From NCBI GenBank assembly GCA_963556695.1, contig CAUWAG010000018.1:4650001-4714000 (forward strand): 64,000 nucleotides of DNA, given 5' to 3'. Source of the stretch: Anthostomella pinea. Its lineage: Eukaryota; Ascomycota; Sordariomycetes; Xylariales; Xylariaceae. Shown here one piece after another: positions 56,560 to 64,000 of this stretch. The translations under genes were made by a program, and so were the position numbers. Position 1 is the stretch's first letter; every line of letters begins with the position of its first letter. Under the pieces are notes generated by a model. It did no database searches and had not been told where the DNA came from. It saw only the letters and a program-made list of their open reading frames with translations.

Positions 56560-56714
56560 AGCCTGTGCCTTTTGGTAGCTTTCCCAGATGCTGACGAATC
56601 ACAAGTCTTGTTGTAATCTATCAGTGGTCTGGGTGGTGCTTGATTAAAAGGTCGGATGGAATGGATTCCATCCGAGATGTATCTAAATACCTAAATTACA
56701 GTGGTGAGGTACCT
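56560..56714. repeat. Diverged direct repeat, copy 2
   Basis: Second copy of 55991-56152. The best-kept block is the ~25 bases around CCATCCGAGATGTATCTAAA. It may derive from an old local duplication of a gene upstream region. Confidence 0.65.
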
Positions 56715-57002
56715 GGGGCAACAGGTGGGTTGCCAGGCATCCTTTATCCGTTGACCTCCATCACATCTGGGGGGTTATCGGAATACTCCATATGGTCCAT
56801 GCTCTGGATCCACAAGCCCACCCTTTAAGCTGCATGCCCCGATAAGCAACAAACCAGAGAACCCCAATTGATTACCGGGGTTACCATCACCACAAGTATC
56901 GAACCAACCCCGAGCCCGATCAAATGACTTATTACAACCTCTGCAAGTCCTTATCCACTTACCTAACACATACGGTCATGCATTGAGACTCAACCATCCA
57001 TA

Positions 57003-57544
57003 ATGGCAAGATCCGACGAAGCCGCAGCGTTCTTCTTCACAGTGTACAGGGCAGTCCAAGAGATCCCCGAAGGCAAAGTCACGAGCTACGGCCACATCGC
57101 GAAGCTAGTCGGAACTCGTACGGACGTTTGCTATCTCATTTAAAGACCATGTCGATGACTGACGATGCTCACAGCTCAGCGACCGCGTCAAGTGGGAGTC
57201 TGTCTCAAGCACCTGTCGCAGGATGCGGGCGCACGGTACAACCATGAGAGCGTCCCCTGGCAGAGGGTGATCAACGCCAAGGGGGTCATATCACCACGGT
57301 ATGTCTTCGCACTACGGACGTTGGGGAGTTATAGATAGGAGCTTAAGGGTGCTGACAGGCGTCCAGATCACAGCCATCTGGTACACGCAATCAGGCAGCC
57401 GCACTCCAAGCAGAAGGGGTCACTGTCACTACAGGCGCACTAGGAGAATTGATGGTGGACCTTGGAGAATTTGGCTGGTTTCCCAATTCTCTACCGTCTG
57501 ACCAGGATGAGAAAGACGAGTCAGAGGATGGGAACGAGGACTAG
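57003..57544 (+). CDS. Alkyltransferase-like (ATL) DNA-repair protein
   Basis: Homologue of the DNA-binding domain of O6-alkylguanine-DNA alkyltransferases. ATL proteins bind O6-alkylguanine without transferring the alkyl group and hand the lesion to nucleotide excision repair. Exons 57003-57117, 57175-57298 and 57367-57544 (introns 57 and 68 nt) give 138 aa. Residues 10-38 form the start of the winged-helix domain (VYRAVQEIPEGKVTSYGHIA), followed by PQRPRQVGVCLKHL, the arginine-finger region. The active-site motif normally P-C-H-R reads PWQRVI: Trp67 replaces the acceptor Cys, the ATL hallmark. An acidic tail follows GWFPNSLPS. The second acceptor (CCAG at 57366) is chosen because it alone keeps the conserved frame AAALQAEGVTV. 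Nuclear location expected. Confidence 0.9.
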
Positions 57545-57998
57545 ACAGGGGCAATCATGGACATGAATCACGGTTACGACTGCTGAGTCAAGGTGGAAGG
57601 ACTTCGCTCCGGCATGAAGCGGTATTTATTGGTGTATGCAGTCTAAGCAATGACTCCTTCCGTAACCGAGCAATCACGGCCCTGGCGACTAGGGTCCTAC
57701 ACTGTGATGGCCGGGTTATTGGCCTGAGTATAGGTTGGGCGAGTTGAATGGCGCGAACGGATCTGTGTATTTCTCCGCGGTTAGTGAGAATGACCAAAGC
57801 GGCAGCAATGGCAAGGAGTGGATGGATTGATCAAGTGTCAGATAGCGGTTGGACATAAAAGATTCCACATGTAATTCAGAACAGGTCTGTGAATTATGCT
57901 CTTTCATCATATGAAGCAAGGTAGGATAAGCAGGAGGAAGGGTACATACCATTGATGGACGATTGGGACTCAGGATAGCACACGACGCTACGAAGACG

Positions 57999-58980
57999 TC
58001 ACTCCTTGTTGGACTCTTCTAGCTTCCGCTTCTTAGAGCCGGAACCGAAGAATAAATCCACGGTACGTTGCTTCGGGTCGAACTTGGCACTCCCAATGCC
58101 GCCTCTGGTCTTCTTCAGACCCTTGAGGTGATCGATGTCATTGGTGAGCTGGATTGTGAGGTGAAATCTGACTTGAAAGAATCCGTTGGGTGGATCAGCG
58201 CCGGGACTACTCTCGGCGAGGCCAGCGACCACTGGTCCCTGGTCAGATGTTCCAGCTTCGGCATGAGGGTCGAGCGACACTGAGTCTACAGTCGTGACCT
58301 TTGCCTGAAGGACGCCTGTATTGCTCCATGCAGCAAGATACTCCGAGCCGCCCGCCTCATTGACGGTAGGTTGGGGTTGTGACAAGATGGGTTTCGGTGT
58401 ACCACGTGCAAGAAGAGCTCTCAGCAGCACGTTGAGAATGATGCCGTGCGCGACTATGACGACAGCCACGTTTTCAGTGGCATGTTTGTCAACGACCGGC
58501 AGCAAATGCGAGGCCAAAAAGCGGTCGATCCGAGCTTTCATGGCATCACGGGATTCCGAGTCAGTGTGAGCAGGACCACCATCGCCCTCGCGACTCCCGA
58601 TATTGACGCCCTCGGAAGAGCCAAAGTCCTTCTCCCGAAGCTCTGGCAGCTGCACCACCTCCAGCAAAGGGATAGGTGCAAGCTCCTTGCTAAGCAACGA
58701 CTGTTGAGCTTCGACAATCGCACCGGCCGTATTGTAGGCTCTTTGAAGATTCGAGGCAAAGATGTGCCTGATCGGCCCTATGGTCGAGCGACGGGAGACG
58801 AGGTGAGCGCCCAGCCGCTTGGTCTGTACGACGCCATGATTCGTCAAAGGCGCGTCGCGAGAACCTGCACTTCGGAAATGGTCAGGCTTGAGGAGGAGCA
58901 GGAAAGGGTTGGAGGCACGCTTACTATAGTCTGGCTATATTGTCAACCGACTCGCCATGACGAATGAGCAGGAGGTGCAT
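57999..58980 (-). CDS. Histidine phosphatase superfamily (phosphoglycerate mutase-like) protein
   Basis: Exon 1 is 58980-58925 and exon 2 is 58869-57999, split by a 55-nt intron (GTAAGC...GAAG); 308 aa. The catalytic RHGE motif is at residues 7-10 (MHLLLIRHGESVDN), followed by RDAPLTNHG, FASNLQRAYNTA and the second catalytic His in VIVAHGIILNVLL. The core is about 210 residues. The C-terminal ~100 residues are polar, include a possible nuclear-targeting SKKRKLEES, and are not part of the core fold. Substrate is unknown; fungal relatives include fructose-2,6-bisphosphatase-like and broad phosphatases. The alternate acceptor GCAG would break the conserved frame, which supports the GAAG choice. 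Confidence 0.9.
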
Positions 58981-59424
58981 TGCTGCGCGTCATCTTCGAG
59001 CGTGACGAGAAGAAGGACGGCAGGCAACAGAGCCTTGGAGGTGATGTTGGGTGGATTGAGGTTTTGGAAGAAGGAAGTTTGTGTGCGGGCCAAAGAAAAA
59101 TGCAAGAGCTCAAATATGCGGGCAGAAGTGGTGGTCCGTGCTCAACTATCTCCGCCCGAATCTGTCCAAGCTCATCTCAACAACTACCTAGTATTCAACA
59201 CCCCATCAACAAAAGTTTACATTCGCGTTATCACGGTCTGATCTTCACTGAAGACACAGGCATCTTTCACTACTTCACATTGCGGCCAATGTGTTGCAAG
59301 AGGGATTGCATGTTGCTTAGCTTTTTGATACAAGCTATGGGGTGTGAAAAGAGCGTAATAGTGTACATCTCCGGGCATGTTCCATTCGAAGCTGCCACAC
59401 GGTCATACGAGCCTCCAGTTCTTC

Positions 59425-60455
<1,031 letters not shown>

Positions 60456-60519
60456 TCAAGTAGGTTGACCTGACCTGCGTCAGTAGTTGCACAGCTGGGG
60501 GTAGAGGGGGAATCGAGAG

Positions 60520-60685
60520 CATGATCCTTTCGCTGGTATTATCCAGATCAAGTACATCGCCGTGTAATCTCAGATCAAGCTCTGTTGGCCACCCAGTCTT
60601 CTGCGGCTTCCACGCAGCGTCCGAAGACGAGCAGTGGTTGAACACGCAGAAACACTGGGTGCAGAGACTCGAACACCGGCTCATG
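60520..60685 (-). promoter_or_regulatory. TPP riboswitch in the THI4 5' leader
   Basis: Minus-strand RNA with all core TPP-aptamer parts. P1 pairs CATGAGCC (60685-60678) with GGATCATG (60527-60520). P2 pairs GTGT with ACAC. An enlarged P3 arm of ~90 nt pairs CACCCAGTGTTTCTGCG (60661-60645) with CGCAGAAGACTGGGTGG (60605-60589). The conserved CTGAGA is at 60573-60568, and TGATCTGGATAATACCAGCG at 60550-60531 forms P4/P5. Long P3 arms are usual in fungi. A donor AG|GTAACG at 60706 and acceptors ending at 60495 or 60475 would place the aptamer inside a 5' UTR intron, the known fungal arrangement in which TPP controls splice-site choice. The intron is inferred. Confidence 0.93.
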
Positions 60686-61560
60686 GCTCGCCTCAGATGG
60701 CGTTACCTATTGATTTGAGGATACTGATCATGTAGAGTCATCATGACTCTCGCTGGATAACCCTTCGCGGGTCATGTCCTCCGAGAACGGGATCGCCATA
60801 TTGGCTCGTACCGTGTCGGGATTCCTGCGGGAGCAGAAGTCAGTAAGTCAATCTTATGGTTCCAACACACCTGACCAAATATTGGTTAGGGGTACGATGC
60901 GTACGATTGTTCTTTTTCGGATGAAGTCAGATATCAGTGGTGTCTGTAAACGATGGATATGTGAAGAAGAGAAGGTAGTTGTCTGAGGACCAACGAAGCA
61001 CCCAACATCAGGTCTTTGTATTCATGGAGAGCGGGGTAGAAGTGGGTGTCGTCATCTGGGCAACGCGACGACGCATGCACATGCTTGGTCAACGATGTCA
61101 TATCGCCCTCCTGTAGCTAGAGGTTAGAGAGAGGTAGTTTCACGCGACGCCGGTCTTCAGCCGCGGATTGGACGGCATCGTTGCAAGCGCACCGCGGGTA
61201 ATCGTTTCGGACCCCTCACGGCACTGGATCGGCGAGTATACTGACTTGTCTAGTAGAGGGCCAGTCCGGGAAACGGAGCGGTACTCTGATTCGTATACGA
61301 GACATTACCAGATCAACAGCGACGTACGTGGGCCTTGGTTGAGGGGGTCCCCGTGGGGAGAGGAGAACTCTGGGTCACTAGTCCCGAGGACCTCTTCATC
61401 AGCGACACAATAGTGGTACGTACAATTATACTGACAAGCAAGCAGTTCAATCACGCATTGCCGTCCTCTTCACAAGGACAGTGCTTGAAGAGACCATCTT
61501 GACCACCTGCAGATGTGGATTGGAACGTGGTCTAACACCATCCTGATACCCCCTACCCCT
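60686..61560. other. THI4 promoter region and intergenic DNA
   Basis: The first part is the presumed THI4 promoter and transcript start region. The rest is the 3' flank of the cutinase gene. No gene supported. Confidence 0.45.
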
Positions 61561-62326
61561 TTAAACCTTGCTCACAATAAAGTCCACAGCATCATCAACC
61601 TTCCCCGAGTAATCCAGGTGCGCCGACGTGATCTGCAGCGTGCCATCACAGACCCTATCGCCCGTATTGCACAGAATCAGCGTCTTCCCGGTATCAAACC
61701 CCGGGATCCGATCGCCGTCCTGCGCATTCTGCGTGTCGCCAAAGGTGACGGCGGCGCCGACACGCGCCTTGACCGCCGTCGTCAACTGCTCCACCGACCG
61801 GTGCACCATGGGCGCGCCCAGGCTGTAGCCGGCCACGGCGATGGCCGCCTGCGGGCACTGCGTCGCCGCCTGCGTGATCAGCGCCGCCATCGTCTTCGCC
61901 TCGGACGCCTTGCACCCGCCCGCCAGCAGGTTCGACGCCTGCGCTGCGGCGTAGGTCACGCCCTGCGCCGCGACGCTGTTGGTTCCCAGGGCGGACTTGA
62001 GTCCGTTGGCTACTGCGGGGCCTGGCATCTCGCCCTGTTCGTGTCGGGTTAGCCGGCTGCTTTTGCGGAACCTACTCTGGTACTCAAGGAAACGAGGACT
62101 GAGTGGCTTTGGAAGGAGACCAGCAACTCACCAAATTGCCGCTTTGGCCCGTTCCACGCGCATAGATGAAGATCAGGTCCTTGCAACCGCTGTCGAGGAA
62201 CTCGTTGGCGGTCGTGCCGACTGCGCGGCGGCTCAGCACATCGCCTTCCGTGACGTCCAGTGCGATGGGGCTGGCTGTCGTGGTGACGGCCAGGGCCGCA
62301 GCCAGAAGAGAGATGGAGAATTTCAT
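61561..62326 (-). CDS. Cutinase (carbohydrate esterase family 5)
   Basis: Secreted serine esterase of the cutinase family, expected to hydrolyse cutin or similar polyesters. Exon 1 is 62326-62132 and exon 2 is 62034-61561, split by a 97-nt intron (GTGAGT...ACAG); 222 aa. Residues 1-18 are a signal peptide, followed by a short propeptide-like region ending near SRR. Family marks: FIYARGTGQSGNLG (oxyanion region), GYSLGAPMVHR with nucleophile Ser136, and CNTGDRVCDG with Asp191 between Cys187 and Cys194, then His204 in SAHLDY. Cys pairs near 48/125 and 187/194 match the two usual disulfides. The nucleophile motif is GYSLGA rather than the common GYSQGA. Confidence 0.95.
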
Positions 62327-62458
62327 CTTGATGGCGAGCGCGAGGCGGTGAACTTGGCTAATTTGGTGACAGTCGTCCTCTTCAAGGGTTGCAAGGTGGT
62401 TCGACTTCCGCTGTGAATCACAAGTCAGATCGGGGCTATGACCGAGGCCAGTGGTTCC

Positions 62459-62466
62459 TTATATAG
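62459..62466 (-). promoter_or_regulatory. Putative TATA box of the cutinase gene
   Basis: CTATATAA on the minus strand, about 133 bp upstream of the cutinase ATG, in GC-balanced DNA. Confidence 0.5.
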
Positions 62467-64000
62467 TCCCTGGTTCAAGTTTACCAACAATTTCAAGAAT
62501 GAGCTTGCTGATTTTTGTAATGCCATGTTGTGCGGTATGCTCAATGGTATGCTCGCCCCGCGAGCTGGATGCCTATATGGCTCATGGCGCCGACTGGAAG
62601 TAACCTCCAAGCCGCCCGGGGCAAGACGTATCTCGCATGAAGCAGTGCAATATGTTGTGAATCCCGAGACAATCTCTCAAGACAAAAGGTCAAAGTCGAA
62701 AGCTGGATAAGCGATGTTTAGCTCGGCTGACGAGTAAGTTACGCAGCAGTCGAAAGCTCTAGATCCCGTATGGCTTCGATATATCATTGCAGAAGTATTT
62801 GAAAGATGTCAACCTAGAGTTCCAAAGGGTACCCAGATGTTGTGGTCGGTCCGAATAGGGCCATGAGTCATGGCAAAGCTTGGTATGTCCTTGCCTTCCC
62901 CGTAAGGCAGCTCCTAGGGCAACCCACCGCGTATTTCGGGAATATGATACGGGGAGTTTTAGTTGTTCTGCGTCGCTTAGACGTCTGTTTCAGGCTTGCG
63001 CGCCGGGCTCGCGGTATCGCAGGGTCGCTTTTCCAATGTGTCGCTTCTATAAGAGTACGCTTGGCGCGAGTTATCCGCCGGGGATACCCTCGCTTTCTTA
63101 TGTCGAACGACTGTGGAATGGGAGTCGAGTTGTTTGTACCTTCCCGAGATGATTACATTTCGCTGATTAGGCGCCAATCCGAGTGTCACTCGTTTCTTGG
63201 CAATGTGCGTCGGGGCATTGCACCATGCTACGGCTCGTGCTCGTATCCATCGTACCTTGTAGCTTCAGCACTTTGATGTAGGAGTGAACCTTGGGGAAGC
63301 ACTGAACCTATCCATACCCCGAGTCTCAACCAAGTGTTCTTCTTACGGAGTTACTTTCGCCTTGGGGGCAGTTTACAATCACGTATCCGTGAGTGCCGAG
63401 CCCGAGGGCCCAGATCACACTCAGCTTCCAACTGGCGCCAGAATGCTATCATGTTCCCTCGCTGACCATTCCGAGAGATGAAGCCTAATTGTCGACTATC
63501 AATTCATGAATAAGACGTAGACTTAAGTTGTATCGGTAGAGAGTATCTGCCGGGCTGCCAGGCTGCATGGGCTTGAGATATAAAATCGAGAACAGTCGAA
63601 GAAATCACTAATACGGTTGACTTATCAATACGTAGCGAACAGATGGTCTTCGGCTAGAAATAGCATGGACAATTGGCCTGTTCGATTTCAACCTAATTCA
63701 GGTGATATCAGATACACTGGTCCTCCATAGGTCTCCGTACACCCTTTATTTACCAAACAGGGCGGTCAATGAGCGCATTGCGGAGATGAAATAGCAATCC
63801 ATTGACATTCATGTCTCTCATACAGTCGCGTAAACCTCAAACACGAATCTCATCAAACGCTTCCTTCTTTGTATCTCATGGGAGGGGTGGTTATGTGGTG
63901 CCGCAGATGGCCCAAGAGACGGGTCAATGTGACCAGCGACCTGAATGTGCATGTTTAGAGAACGGAGCAAATCATAGGATATTCGAGTGGACCACTCTTA
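62467..64000. other. No supported gene to the window end
   Basis: A plus-strand frame at 62842-63276 and its antisense shadow have unbiased composition and no motif. No repeats or RNA genes were seen. Confidence 0.4.

Larger units (their letters stand above)
55843..57002. other. Intergenic DNA with a diverged duplication
   Basis: The stretch between the 2EXR gene start and the alkyltransferase-like gene holds two related segments (listed separately) and no supported gene. Short minus-strand frames at 56126-56308 and 56405-56602 have no motifs. Confidence 0.4.

Noticed and set aside
62842..63276. Plus-strand frame of 144 codons near the window end
   Set aside because: Arg-rich composition without motif, mirrored by an antisense frame; no promoter or splice support.

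Overview
The window looks like nuclear DNA from a filamentous ascomycete (Pezizomycotina). The recognisable genes have short GT-AG introns of about 42-150 nt. They include a Pth11-like seven-helix protein, a Zn(II)2Cys6 regulator, a fungal heme-thiolate peroxidase, a cutinase, a LysM protein and a 2EXR protein. AT-rich, stop-riddled repeat DNA of the kind left by C-to-T repeat mutation (RIP) interrupts the gene space. The cutinase, LysM protein and small secreted proteins fit a plant- or debris-associated lifestyle, but the class cannot be fixed from sequence alone.

Layout: 1-3458, no supported gene. 3459-8895, a 1736-aa kinesin. 10337-10669, a tandem duplication, then a LysM protein (10982-12034). 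14389-16069, a Pth11-like membrane protein convergent with a Zn2Cys6 factor (16294-18477, minus). That factor is divergent from a heme-thiolate peroxidase (19483-20454), with a 125-bp duplication in the shared upstream region. 21610-29401, a thin set of small genes: a single-TM protein, a small secreted protein, a degenerate APH-fold kinase and a 105-aa membrane protein.

30114-39217 is a FAD-linked oxidoreductase gene (minus) cut in two by an 8.5-kb AT-rich composite insertion (30464-38975). The insertion has terminal inverted repeats and an 8-bp target duplication, and the coding frame rejoins across it. Inside are a decayed Copia element and several solo LTRs, one nested in another; a further LTR copy lies just outside at 39318-39518. 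40232-52307 is bounded by matching pogo-type inverted ends. It holds a broken pogo transposase, orphan 3' fragments of an MFS transporter and an S41 peptidase, two small spliced genes, and a Ty3/Gypsy chromovirus (45323-51794) with 129/134-bp LTRs and a perfect CATTA target duplication.

52859-62326 returns to gene space: a small secreted four-cysteine protein without an ATG, two adjacent MITEs, a 2EXR protein, an alkyltransferase-like DNA-repair protein, a histidine phosphatase, thiamine thiazole synthase (THI4) with a clear TPP riboswitch upstream, and a cutinase. 62467-64000 shows nothing firm.

Most genes look independent. The best local regulatory units are the divergent regulator/peroxidase pair (inference) and THI4 with its riboswitch (strong). 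The strongest unusual signals are the composite insertion that splits the oxidoreductase, the 12-kb pogo-ended segment, and the hidden small secreted protein.
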